Source: Algibacter miyuki (lineage in GTDB: Bacteria; Bacteroidota; Bacteroidia; Flavobacteriales; Flavobacteriaceae). From it: 64,000 nucleotides of DNA. The stretch is from the NCBI RefSeq assembly GCF_042427745.1, contig NZ_JBHMFA010000015.1; one strand, given 5' to 3'. The notes beneath the pieces were generated by a model. It was given only the letters and a program-made list of their open reading frames with translations, made no database searches and was not told where the DNA came from. Position numbers and translations under genes: made by a program. This document shows positions 26,976 through 35,998 of the stretch, in pieces (the first letter of the stretch is position 1; each line of letters opens with the position of its first letter).

Positions 26976-28112
26976 TTGAAAAATATTATAACCAAATTTA
27001 TAGCAAATTCCATTGCTGAAGAGGAATTAGAGTTACTTTATGTTTGGCTTGAAAATAAGGATAATCAAAATGAGTTTGAAAGATATGTTCTAGATTATCA
27101 TGATTTAAATATGGCCATGTTGAAAAACGATGTATCTGAAGCTTATAAAAATGTAGATAAATCTATAGAGAATAAAAAACGTTCGGTTAAAATTATTTCG
27201 TTATTTAACCGGGAGTATGTTAAATATGCAGTGGCAATATTAATTATAGTTTCTTCAAGCTTTTTCTTCCTATCAAAAAAAACTTTTGTTGATAGCAATA
27301 ATGTAATTATTAGGCCTGGTACCGATAAAGCTATTTTAACACTCGCCAATGGATCTGAAATTTTTCTAGATAGTGTCACAAATTATCAAGATAAGATGAT
27401 TATTAGTGCAGGGAAAGAAATTGTATATAAACCTTCTTATAACAAAACAAGTCCAGTTGAGTATAATTATTTAACTGTACCTAGAGGAGGACAGTATCAT
27501 GTTGTATTATCTGACGGTACTCAGGTACGAATAAATTCCGAATCTCAATTAAAATACCCTGTAGCTTTTAAAGCTGATGAAACTAGACAAGTAGAACTTG
27601 TTTATGGGGAGGCTTATTTTGATGTATCGCCTAGTACTTCGTGCGGAGGAGATGCCTTTAAAGTATTTAGCCAATCACAAGTGATTGAAGTTTTGGGAAC
27701 TCAATTTAATATAAAAGCTTATAGAGATGAAACCAATCTTTATACTACGTTAATAGAGGGGGAAGTCCTTGTAAGTACAGCAAACACGGATAAAACGCTT
27801 GTCCCTAACCAGCAATCAAATCTAGATTTGACAACAAATGAGCTATTAATCACAAACGTTGATGTAAAAGGAGAAATAGCTTGGGTAAAAGGAGAGTTTC
27901 GATTACAACAAAAAACATTGAAAGAGATTATGAAAGTCTTAGCGCGTTGGTACGATATAGAGATCGTATTTAGTGATAAAGATCTTGAAGATATTCGATT
28001 TGAAGGTGTATTAAGTAAAAAACAGAATCTTGTAGAAATACTAAATAGTATTAAAAGCTTTGGCGTTATTAGAAATTTTAAAGTTAATGATAAAACAATC
28101 ACATTAGAATAA
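26976..28112 (+). CDS. FecR-type anti-sigma factor, copy 1
   Basis: The 378-residue protein has a short N-terminal cytoplasmic anti-sigma domain with 'AEEELELLYVWLENKDNQ', one membrane helix near residues 88-102 (VAILIIVSSSFFFL), and a periplasmic FecR domain with 'LTVPRGGQYHVVLSDGTQV' and 'VELVYGEAYFDV'. A C-terminal DUF4974/STN-like segment ends the protein. It should hold the divergently encoded ECF sigma factor at the membrane and release it when the STN domain of the SusC receptor signals. The start is TTG: no ATG lies at a suitable place, and the aligned paralogue at 35999 also lacks an ATG. The order FecR-SusC-SusD is one transcription unit. Confidence 0.9.
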   Translation: MKNIITKFIANSIAEEELELLYVWLENKDNQNEFERYVLDYHDLNMAMLKNDVSEAYKNVDKSIENKKRSVKIISLFNREYVKYAVAILIIVSSSFFFLSKKTFVDSNNVIIRPGTDKAILTLANGSEIFLDSVTNYQDKMIISAGKEIVYKPSYNKTSPVEYNYLTVPRGGQYHVVLSDGTQVRINSESQLKYPVAFKADETRQVELVYGEAYFDVSPSTSCGGDAFKVFSQSQVIEVLGTQFNIKAYRDETNLYTTLIEGEVLVSTANTDKTLVPNQQSNLDLTTNELLITNVDVKGEIAWVKGEFRLQQKTLKEIMKVLARWYDIEIVFSDKDLEDIRFEGVLSKKQNLVEILNSIKSFGVIRNFKVNDKTITLE

Positions 28113-28285
28113 ATTATCAATGCAGTAATACCTAGAAATAATAACACTTAAAACCGTAAAATATGAAATAAAAAAACAAATAAAGTAAAAAGGGAACGAA
28201 GTTCAAACATTACCACGTGCATAAAACTCCGTCCCCAAACAAACAAATTAATCAAACATAAAGTCTAACCAATTCATACAAATTT

Positions 28286-31200
28286 ATGGAAATTAAATTA
28301 ATAAAGACCTGTTCTCTCTTTAGAAAGCAGGCATTAATGATAATTATGAGAATATTCCTCTTATTATTAAGCACCGCTGTTTTTAGCTTTAGTACAGTAA
28401 ACAGTTTAGCACAAAATAAAATTACTATTAACAGCAGCAAATTGGTCTCTGTTGATGAAGTATTTAAAATAATTATGGACCAAACAGACTATCATTTTAT
28501 GTATCCGGTAGGGATTTTTAAAGATACTCCTAAAGTCCAACTTAAAAAAGGTACTATAAAAATAAAAGATTTACTAAAACAAAGTATTGCAGCTGCACAA
28601 TTTGGTGTCGTTTTATCTGCAAACAACACGATTGTTATTAAAAAAAGAAGTGAACAACAACAAAGGCAAGTATTCGGTATTGTAAAAGATAAAGAAGGGG
28701 TACCACTACCAGGGGTTGTTGTTTTAATAAAAGGTACTAATAATGGGGTGTCTTCTAATTTTGAAGGGAAATATAAAATTACAGTACCCGATATTACCAG
28801 TGTATTGGTTTTTTCCTGTATGGGGTACGAAACAAAAGAAGTTATAGTTGATGAACAAAAAGTAATTAATATCATTTTAAATGAAGATATAAGTGATTTA
28901 GATGAGGTTTTAATTACAGGGTATCAAAAAATATCGGTAAATAGAAGTACAGGAGCAACTAGTAATGTACAGGCTGAAACTATTGAGAGAAAAGGAAACT
29001 CTAATTTGTTAGAATCTTTGGAGGGACAAGTTGCAGGATTAGGTTTTTTCTCAGACCCTACTCAAGAGGGGGTAACAAAATTTGATATAAGAGGGGTGAC
29101 TAGTTTAGTTGGAGATTCTAGGCCTTTAATTATTGTTGATGGTTTTCCTTTAGAAGCCAATATTTCTACAATTAATCCTTATGAAGTAGAATCGGTTACG
29201 TTTTTAAAAGATGCTGCTTCTACATCTATTTATGGAGCTAGAGCGGCTAATGGAGTAGTAGTAATTTTAACTAAAAGAGGTAAGTCTGGTAAATTAGATA
29301 TAAACTACAGGAGTTTTCTTACCACTTCATCAAGTCCAGATTTATCATATAGATTAAATAGAGTTAGTTCAGCTGATTTAGTTGAAATTCAAAAATTAGC
29401 TGCAGGAAGCAATCCACATACTTACGAGTGGAGATATAACAATGCTCCAAGTTCTGCATCAAGTTTTGCAGAGGCAGCATCTCTAGTATATAATACTATG
29501 GGGTTGTTAAACGAAGGAACCATTACACAAGGGGAAGCAGATGCTACGCTTGAAAACTTAAAAAATATAGACAACTTAAATCAGCTTCAAGATCATTTTT
29601 TTCAATCTAGCTTTGAGCAACAGCACAATATAAGTATTAGTGGTGGTGGAGAACGAAATACATTTAGAACCTCACTAAATTATACAACTGCTGAAACAGA
29701 TAGAGTAGGAAGCAACTCTGATAGAATAATTTTAGATGTTTTGAATAATTTTAAAATTAATGATAAGTTAGACTTTGATTTGATAGGAAATGTCGTTTTA
29801 AACAATTCAAAAAGTACACCTGTACCTGATAACTTAATTTTTGGAGGTATTAATTCTTATGAAGAAATAATTGATGAAAACGGCAACTTTTTACCTGTAA
29901 GAATTAGAGGTATAAACACTGGGCTTACCACCAGAGGTTGGTCGGCAGGAAGTAAAGAACCTTTTGAAGTAGAACGATTAATTGGGGCAGGTTTATTAGA
30001 CGAAACATACTATCCTTTAAAAGAATTAGGGGCTTATACTACAGATGTTAATGAATTATCTGTTAGACTTCAGTCAATGCTTAATATTAAATTTACAGAT
30101 GCATTATCTGGTCACGTAGCTTTTCAATACGAAGCGGGTAATGTAAAATCTAAAAAAATATCGTCATCAGAGTCTTTTGAGGTGGTAAATTTAATAAATA
30201 ACACAACACCATTAACTTATTCAGGCTCCCCTGATGAATTAAATGTACCATTAGGAGCTAGACTTACGGAAACAAGATCAAACAGAAATTCATATACTTT
30301 AAGAGGTCAGTTAGATTTTAATAAAACTTTGAGTAAACATGAAATTTCTGCTATAGCAGGAAGTGAGGTAAGAAATGTTTTTGATACACAGACAGTAGTA
30401 GATAAATTTGGGTATGATGATGCCACTTTGTTATTTGCTTCTCTTAATACAAGAGATTTAGAAGAAAGAATGACAAATGTTTATATTCCTGGAGGGAGAG
30501 TAAATAGCGGTATTCGTTTTGCAGATGATTTTAGCGAATCAACAAATAGATATTTTTCATTATATGGAAACCTTACGTATGCTTTTGATGATAAATATAT
30601 CATTTCTGGTAGTGCGCGTGTAGATCAATCTAATCTGTTTGGAACAGATCCAGAATATAGATATAAACCTTTTTGGTCTGTTGGAGGAAAGTGGAGAGTA
30701 AAAGAAGAAAGTTTCTTTGATATGCCAATGATTAACAAGTTAGATTTTAGAATGTCTTATGGAATTAATGGTAATGTTTCAAATAATTCTGGCCCCTTTA
30801 ATATCGCAAGATATATAACTGCTTCTAGAGCAGGGGGAGTTCAATCTCTATACATTTCTTCGCCAGCAATATCAGATTTAAGATGGGAAAGAACAGGTAC
30901 TACAAATTTTGGTATGGATGTTAGTTTTCTAAATGATAAAATAAATTTAGGGTTGGATTATTATATTAAAAAAACCACAGATTTATTAGCGAATGGTAAA
31001 ACGAACCCAACGCAAGGTTTTTCAACTTTAGTAAGAAACGATGCTGATATTATTAATAAAGGTATTGAAGTTGTTTTAAGCACTAAAAATATAACAACTG
31101 ACAATTTTAGTTGGTCATCATTTTTAACATTTAGATATAATAAAAATAGAGTTTCTAAATCTTACTCTGACGAGGAGCACGCTGGTAATGCAAGTGGTTT

Positions 31201-31855
31201 AAGAAATTATGAAGGAGCTCCTGCTAATACCCTTTGGTATTTTGATTGGAATGGATTAAATGAAGATGGAAATGGAACCATAAAAGCTGCTAATGGGGAA
31301 ATTATCCCTTTAAACAGTGCTTTTAGAACCGCATCATCTGTAGTTGTAGACGATTTAGTAAACGCTGGAACTGTAGAACCTATTTATACAGGGGCTATTA
31401 CAAATACATTTGCTTATAAAAATTTAAAACTTTCATTTATGTTTATTGGTAATGGTGGACATGTACTGGTAAAAGATTCTTATAATGGATTAACTGTGGG
31501 AAGATATCCTACAAATTTAACTTTAGATGCAGCAAATGCATGGAAAGAACCTGGAGATGAAAATATAACAGATGTTCCTGCAGTAAATCAACAATCTACT
31601 TATGCTAGAATTGCAATGACAAATAGTACAAAAAATGTTGTTGATGCAGATTATTTAAAATTAAGAGAAATTATCCTTACTTATGAAGTGCCAAAAGAAA
31701 TACTCAATTTTGGTGTTCAATTTAATTTGAAAGCTAATGATTTATTTTATGTAGCTAAAAACAAGGAAGGTATTGATCCTGAAAACCACGGAATAGGGAG
31801 ACGTTATTTTCCTAATAATCCAACTTATAGCTTAGGGGTTCTTTTAAATTTTTAA
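28286..31855 (+). CDS. susC: SusC/RagA-type TonB-dependent receptor with STN domain, module 1
   Basis: The 1189-residue protein begins with a signal sequence inside an extended N-terminus (hydrophobic MRIFLLLLSTAVFSF). A secretin/TonB short N-terminal (STN) domain follows at about 55-110 (SVDEVFKI), then a carboxypeptidase-D-like domain at about 130-205 (GIVKDKEGVPLPGV). The plug starts at 'DLDEVLITGY' and carries 'STSIYGARAANGVVVI'; the rest is the 22-strand outer-membrane barrel. It imports a substrate captured by the SusD lipoprotein encoded next. The STN domain matches the FecR/sigma genes upstream: receptors with STN domains relay substrate binding to FecR. Substrate unknown; the C-terminal 'NPTYSLGVLLNF' end is typical. 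Confidence 0.95.
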   Translation: MEIKLIKTCSLFRKQALMIIMRIFLLLLSTAVFSFSTVNSLAQNKITINSSKLVSVDEVFKIIMDQTDYHFMYPVGIFKDTPKVQLKKGTIKIKDLLKQSIAAAQFGVVLSANNTIVIKKRSEQQQRQVFGIVKDKEGVPLPGVVVLIKGTNNGVSSNFEGKYKITVPDITSVLVFSCMGYETKEVIVDEQKVINIILNEDISDLDEVLITGYQKISVNRSTGATSNVQAETIERKGNSNLLESLEGQVAGLGFFSDPTQEGVTKFDIRGVTSLVGDSRPLIIVDGFPLEANISTINPYEVESVTFLKDAASTSIYGARAANGVVVILTKRGKSGKLDINYRSFLTTSSSPDLSYRLNRVSSADLVEIQKLAAGSNPHTYEWRYNNAPSSASSFAEAASLVYNTMGLLNEGTITQGEADATLENLKNIDNLNQLQDHFFQSSFEQQHNISISGGGERNTFRTSLNYTTAETDRVGSNSDRIILDVLNNFKINDKLDFDLIGNVVLNNSKSTPVPDNLIFGGINSYEEIIDENGNFLPVRIRGINTGLTTRGWSAGSKEPFEVERLIGAGLLDETYYPLKELGAYTTDVNELSVRLQSMLNIKFTDALSGHVAFQYEAGNVKSKKISSSESFEVVNLINNTTPLTYSGSPDELNVPLGARLTETRSNRNSYTLRGQLDFNKTLSKHEISAIAGSEVRNVFDTQTVVDKFGYDDATLLFASLNTRDLEERMTNVYIPGGRVNSGIRFADDFSESTNRYFSLYGNLTYAFDDKYIISGSARVDQSNLFGTDPEYRYKPFWSVGGKWRVKEESFFDMPMINKLDFRMSYGINGNVSNNSGPFNIARYITASRAGGVQSLYISSPAISDLRWERTGTTNFGMDVSFLNDKINLGLDYYIKKTTDLLANGKTNPTQGFSTLVRNDADIINKGIEVVLSTKNITTDNFSWSSFLTFRYNKNRVSKSYSDEEHAGNASGLRNYEGAPANTLWYFDWNGLNEDGNGTIKAANGEIIPLNSAFRTASSVVVDDLVNAGTVEPIYTGAITNTFAYKNLKLSFMFIGNGGHVLVKDSYNGLTVGRYPTNLTLDAANAWKEPGDENITDVPAVNQQSTYARIAMTNSTKNVVDADYLKLREIILTYEVPKEILNFGVQFNLKANDLFYVAKNKEGIDPENHGIGRRYFPNNPTYSLGVLLNF

Positions 31856-31874
31856 TTAACTAAAATAACATAAA

Positions 31875-33278
31875 ATGAAATCAATAAATATTTTATTCAC
31901 ACTATTGTTAACCATAACATTTATAAGTTGTGATGACTATCTGGATGTAGAGCCTAAGGGGCTTGCAGTTCCAGTAAGCATAAAGGAATTTGACTTACTA
32001 TTAAACGGTGGTACTTCAATTTTAAATACGACCTCAAATGCGAATGCCTTGTTTTTTACTGCAGATGATTTCGAATCTACAGAAGATGATTTGGGTGATT
32101 TAGACAACCCTAATAATGTTGCGTTAAAGCTATATTCTTGGGATACTGACTTATTTGAAGATGAAGTTGGTAATGGGAGCTGGAACCTTCCATATCAAAA
32201 TATATATACCTACAATGTAGTTATCAATTCAACAGATGAAGCTTTAACAGCTACTAACTATATAGAAGAAGATAGAAACATTATAAAAGCAGAAGCAAAA
32301 GTAGGGAGAGCTTATGAATATTGGTTATTGATAAATACATTTGCTAAACAATATTCCGAAGCTACCGCTGCGTCAGATCCTGGCGTACCTCTTATTAAAG
32401 TTGCAAACCCTACAGGAGCTGTATCGTCTCGATCAACAGTTAAAGAAGTATACGATTTTATTATAAACGATGTTGAAGCATCTATAGAATACCTACCTGA
32501 GGTGGCTAAAAACAGACTTAGACCCTCAAAAGGTACTGGGTATGCTATGTTGGCGAGATTTTATTTATCAATGAATAATTATGAAAAAGCTTTAGAAAAT
32601 GCCAGTTTAGCGCTATTAGAAAAAGGAGAAATTGCAGATTATAATATAAACTTTCCTTTTGGGGGTGCCTATGAAACTGAGCAGTATATATTAAGGGTTT
32701 TTGATAATAGTCCAGGACATAAATCTGGTTACTTAAGTCCAGATTTAGCCAACTCATTTCATCCTGAAGATCTTCGCTTTACAGAATTACTAGGAAATTG
32801 TGAATCTGTATTTACACCAGGTGTAGGTTGGGAAGTTATATGTGGTGATCATTATCGAAATAATTCAGTAATATTTTATATTAACCATGCGGTATCTGTT
32901 CCAGAAATGTATTTAATACGTGCGGAGTGCAATGCTAGAAGTGGTAACATTGCAGATGTTGTTTCAGATTTAAACGCTTTAAGAGTTAAAAGATTTCCTA
33001 CCGGAACATATACAGACCTTACTTTAGGTGATTTTTCAAGCAACGAAGAAGCTTTAAATTTTGCTTTAGAGGAAAGAAGAAGAGAGCTATTTATGACAGG
33101 TATGAGATTGTTTGATTTAAAACGTTTAAACCTTGATCCAAGTACTGCTAAAACAGTAATACATACAGTTGTTGGTGTTGATTATGTTATGCCTCCAGGA
33201 GCTAATAATTTGGTATTACCAATTCCTAGTCAAATATTAAGTCTGTCTTCAGGGGTAGCTCAAAACCCTAGAGACTAA
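31875..33278 (+). CDS. susD: SusD/RagB-type substrate-binding lipoprotein, module 1
   Basis: The 467-residue protein has a lipoprotein signal (FISC, then DDYLDVEP, the usual SusD start). It shows the helical TPR-like scaffold, with 'IKAEAKVGRAYEYWLLINTFAKQY' and the conserved C-terminal 'EERRRELFMTGMRLFDLKRL'. It sits on the cell surface as the lid of the SusC barrel and captures the substrate. It begins 20 bp after the receptor gene, so the two are co-transcribed. The two SusD proteins of this window are clearly different in their central regions, which suggests different ligands for the two modules. Confidence 0.94.
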   Translation: MKSINILFTLLLTITFISCDDYLDVEPKGLAVPVSIKEFDLLLNGGTSILNTTSNANALFFTADDFESTEDDLGDLDNPNNVALKLYSWDTDLFEDEVGNGSWNLPYQNIYTYNVVINSTDEALTATNYIEEDRNIIKAEAKVGRAYEYWLLINTFAKQYSEATAASDPGVPLIKVANPTGAVSSRSTVKEVYDFIINDVEASIEYLPEVAKNRLRPSKGTGYAMLARFYLSMNNYEKALENASLALLEKGEIADYNINFPFGGAYETEQYILRVFDNSPGHKSGYLSPDLANSFHPEDLRFTELLGNCESVFTPGVGWEVICGDHYRNNSVIFYINHAVSVPEMYLIRAECNARSGNIADVVSDLNALRVKRFPTGTYTDLTLGDFSSNEEALNFALEERRRELFMTGMRLFDLKRLNLDPSTAKTVIHTVVGVDYVMPPGANNLVLPIPSQILSLSSGVAQNPRD

Positions 33279-33294
33279 CACATAAACTATAAAA

Positions 33295-34680
33295 ATGAAA
33301 AACATATTTATTTTAATATTTGCAACCTTTTTAATAGTTGGTTGTAATGAAAGCCCTAAAAAAGAGTACATCCTTTTTTCAGGTACTATTATAGATGCTA
33401 CTAAAGACTTTAGATTAGTTAAACGATTTAGTGATACTGATAGTCAAATTTCAATTAAGTTAACAGATAATGGATCTTTTGTTGCTGATACCATTACTTT
33501 TGGAACAGGGCGTTACGTTTTTACAGACGGTAGAAATAGTGCTGAACTTTATTTAACAAATGGGGAGGAATATCATTTGACAGCTATTGCTAAAAATTTT
33601 ATAAATACTGTAAAATTAACAGGCCCTGACTCTGGAGCATCTAATTATTTAATTTCTAAGGTAGATAGAATCAAACGTTTAAGAGGTGATTATGTTGAAT
33701 ATAATAGTTTAGATGAAGCTGCATTTCTTGCAAAACAAAAAGAACTTCATAAAACTTATGTTAGTTATTTGGATAGTTTTCCAAATATGCCAAAAGAATT
33801 TGAAGAAATTGAGCGTAAAGAATTGTATTACAACAATCTTCTAAGTTTAACCATGTATGAAAGATTACATAAAAGATATACAGATAATTCAGATTTTAAA
33901 GTTTCAGATGATTTTTTAGCTCAATTAGATAAAGTAGATAATCTCTCTGATGAAGCAGCATATAAAAGTAACGGGTCTTATAAAAGTCTTGTAGATGAGC
34001 ATTATAAAACAGCAGCTAAAGAACTATCAAAAAAAGAAGGTGTTGATTGGTATTTAGCCAAGTTAAAAGTTTTTGAAACAATACCTAACGATTTTATTAA
34101 GAATAGTTTACTGTTGTCAGTTGCTAATGCCGATATAGAATATACAGATAAAATAGATGAATATTATAAAACATTTATGGCTGTTTCTACTTCTACCAAT
34201 AACAATAAAAGCATTACAGAAAGGTATAAATCTCTTAAAAAACTCAGTACAGGGGAACCTTCTCCTGTTTTTACAGATTATGTTAATCATGGAGGAGGAA
34301 CAAGTTCTTTAGGTGATTTTAAAGGGAAATACGTTTATATTGATATTTGGGCTACTTGGTGTGCGCCGTGTTTAAAACAAGTCCCATATCTTAAAAAGGT
34401 AGAAAAACAATATCATGGAAAAAATATTCAGTTTGTAAGTATTTCTATTGATAAAGAAAATGCACACAATAAATGGAGAAAAATGGTGACAGATGAAGAG
34501 TTTGTTGGTGTTCAACTATTAGCAGATAATAATAGGGAAAGTGAATTTGTTGCTGCTTATCAAGCCGATGGTCTTCCTCGTTTCATTTTAATAGATCCAG
34601 AAGGTAACATTGTAGATTCGAATGCTCCTAGACCTTCAAGTCAAAATTTAATTAAGTTGTTTAACGAACTAAACATTTAA
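33295..34680 (+). CDS. TlpA-like thioredoxin-fold lipoprotein, module 1
   Basis: The 461-residue protein has a lipoprotein signal (IVGC). A beta-rich N-terminal domain of about 90 residues resembles DUF4369, a helical middle region spans about 110-300, and a C-terminal thioredoxin-like/AhpC-TSA domain carries WATWCAPC (C356, C359). The later cis-proline region reads 'GLPRFILIDPEG'. Such proteins act in the periplasm or on the cell surface as thiol-disulfide reductases. It follows the SusD gene by 17 bp. It is of the same length and layout as the lipoproteins at 43269 and 44738, so the family has expanded locally. Its exact substrate is unknown; a strong hairpin ends the operon. Confidence 0.87.
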   Translation: MKNIFILIFATFLIVGCNESPKKEYILFSGTIIDATKDFRLVKRFSDTDSQISIKLTDNGSFVADTITFGTGRYVFTDGRNSAELYLTNGEEYHLTAIAKNFINTVKLTGPDSGASNYLISKVDRIKRLRGDYVEYNSLDEAAFLAKQKELHKTYVSYLDSFPNMPKEFEEIERKELYYNNLLSLTMYERLHKRYTDNSDFKVSDDFLAQLDKVDNLSDEAAYKSNGSYKSLVDEHYKTAAKELSKKEGVDWYLAKLKVFETIPNDFIKNSLLLSVANADIEYTDKIDEYYKTFMAVSTSTNNNKSITERYKSLKKLSTGEPSPVFTDYVNHGGGTSSLGDFKGKYVYIDIWATWCAPCLKQVPYLKKVEKQYHGKNIQFVSISIDKENAHNKWRKMVTDEEFVGVQLLADNNRESEFVAAYQADGLPRFILIDPEGNIVDSNAPRPSSQNLIKLFNELNI

Positions 34681-35051
34681 AGTTTAAATTAGATTATTTG
34701 AGACTACTTATTGATTAGGTAAATGCTAAGTTTAAACGGGGGTTGGCTTAAAACCCTCGTTTAAATTTGTTATTTAAAAATGAGAAGAAGCATGTAAATG
34801 GAATTGGTTTATAGTTTTGTATAGTCTTTTAAGAAAGTAAAGTGTTGCGAGATAGGATTTTGCAAGGGATTCTTTATGGTTAAGATATTTGTATATTAAT
34901 TTTAAAATTAGAGAATTCAAAAAGCAAATAAAGTAACGCCACTATATCAATTGTGTAACATGTTTTTTTGCTTCTGAAGACAAATAAATATGTTTGAACA
35001 GTAGCTTATGTCGTATTAGGGGGCCTTAAGGATGAAACTGGCCTAATTACC
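34681..35051. other. Gene-free stretch between module 1 and module 2
   Basis: This 371-bp gap between the last gene of module 1 and the stop of the leftward sigma gene holds the terminator hairpin at 34728-34768. I see no gene, repeat or mobile-element end in the remainder. Confidence 0.5.
34728..34768 (+). terminator. Long hairpin terminating module 1
   Basis: The arms at 34728-34744 and 34752-34768 are complementary over 17 bp with two G-T pairs and a 7-base loop (left arm AAGTTTAAACGGGGGTT). The sequence after it is AT-rich rather than a strict T run. The position, 48 bp after the stop codon, fits a terminator. Confidence 0.6.
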
Positions 35052-35621
35052 CTAATGTTTTTTCAAGAAATTTACTAGTAAGAGGTATAAGTTCTCTTTT
35101 TCAAAACCCTTGCGTATTTTTTTAAAAGCGACACTCATTTGTGATTCTACGGTTTTTACTGAAACTCCCATAATTTCGGCTATTTCATGATATTTGAGTC
35201 CGTTAATTTTATTCATTTCGAGAGTCTTTCTACATTTTGGAGGAAGCGTTTGAATAATTTGATTCATTTTTTCAACACGTTTTTCTAGTATCTCAATATC
35301 GTCATCTATTCTATCTCTCAAAGCATTTTCATAAACAACATCTAATAAATTATTACGTCGTTTATCGGTGTTAATACTATCGATAAATCTGTTGTAAGCA
35401 ATAGTATATAGGTAGCTCTTAGGAGATTTGCAATCTTGTAATTTCTCTTTAGCATTCCATAAATCAATAAAAGCCTGTTGTACAATGTCTTCAGAGCTCA
35501 TTTTATCATGGGTGTAGGTCGCAATATAAGCTACTAACCTGTCGTAATATAAATCGAATAGATTTCTAAAGGCGTCTTCATCACCATTCTTTAAGGCTAT
35601 AGTGGCTTCTAGTTCATTCAT
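35052..35621 (-). CDS. RNA polymerase ECF sigma factor (FecI-type), copy 2
   Basis: The 189-residue protein is a close paralogue of the sigma factor at 26049. Region 2 (DIVQQAFIDLWNAKEKL) is identical, and region 4 (YHEIAEIMGVSVKTVESQM) differs at few positions. It is transcribed leftward and divergent from its FecR partner at 35999, as in module 1. Differences between the copies cluster in the linker between regions 2 and 4 (for example DDIEILEKR versus EDSESLEKR). The near-identical region 4 helices predict similar -35 recognition, so cross-activation of the two modules is likely unless the FecR proteins keep them apart. Confidence 0.93.
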   Translation of the reverse strand: MNELEATIALKNGDEDAFRNLFDLYYDRLVAYIATYTHDKMSSEDIVQQAFIDLWNAKEKLQDCKSPKSYLYTIAYNRFIDSINTDKRRNNLLDVVYENALRDRIDDDIEILEKRVEKMNQIIQTLPPKCRKTLEMNKINGLKYHEIAEIMGVSVKTVESQMSVAFKKIRKGFEKENLYLLLVNFLKKH

Positions 35622-35998
35622 ATATTAATTTTAACTCTAATTAAATAGGCATGAATATTCTTAGGGGTTTTGTGGTATTAATAAACAATAGTATAAACAA
35701 AAGATTAAATATGCAATAATTTGCTAATGTAAAGCTGAAAAATATCTTGTAATTATGATAATCGTATTATAGATTGAAAGTATTTCGAAATTCTAAAATT
35801 ATTTTTTAAAAAAGTTAAGTATGAGAAAAGTATTATAAAAGAAGAAGGGGGAGTGTCAATTTATTCTAATTGAAGCTTTAAAGGATGTTAAAAGTGGTGT
35901 TTTTATTAAATAAATCTTAGTGATTTAGTAAAAAGTGTAATTTTTTTTAGGGGTTTTTTAGTTTTCGTAAGTAATAATACATGTAAACCTCTAAATAG
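35622..35998. promoter_or_regulatory. Divergent control region of import module 2
   Basis: These 377 bp repeat the arrangement of module 1. The 34-bp block at 35684-35717 is identical to 26687-26720, and similarity continues in the segment with ATCGTATTATAGATTG near 35761. TAGGGGTTTT at 35948-35957 and ATGTAAAC at 35981-35988 keep the same 23-bp spacing as in module 1. An extra TAGGGGTTTT lies at 35662-35671 on the sigma-gene side and has no intact counterpart in module 1. No gene is seen. Confidence 0.6.

Noticed and set aside
26687..35717. Identical 34-bp blocks as ends of a mobile element around module 1
   Set aside because: Each block sits at the same place relative to its own sigma and FecR genes, as expected for duplicated regulatory DNA; no transposase or target-site duplication is seen.
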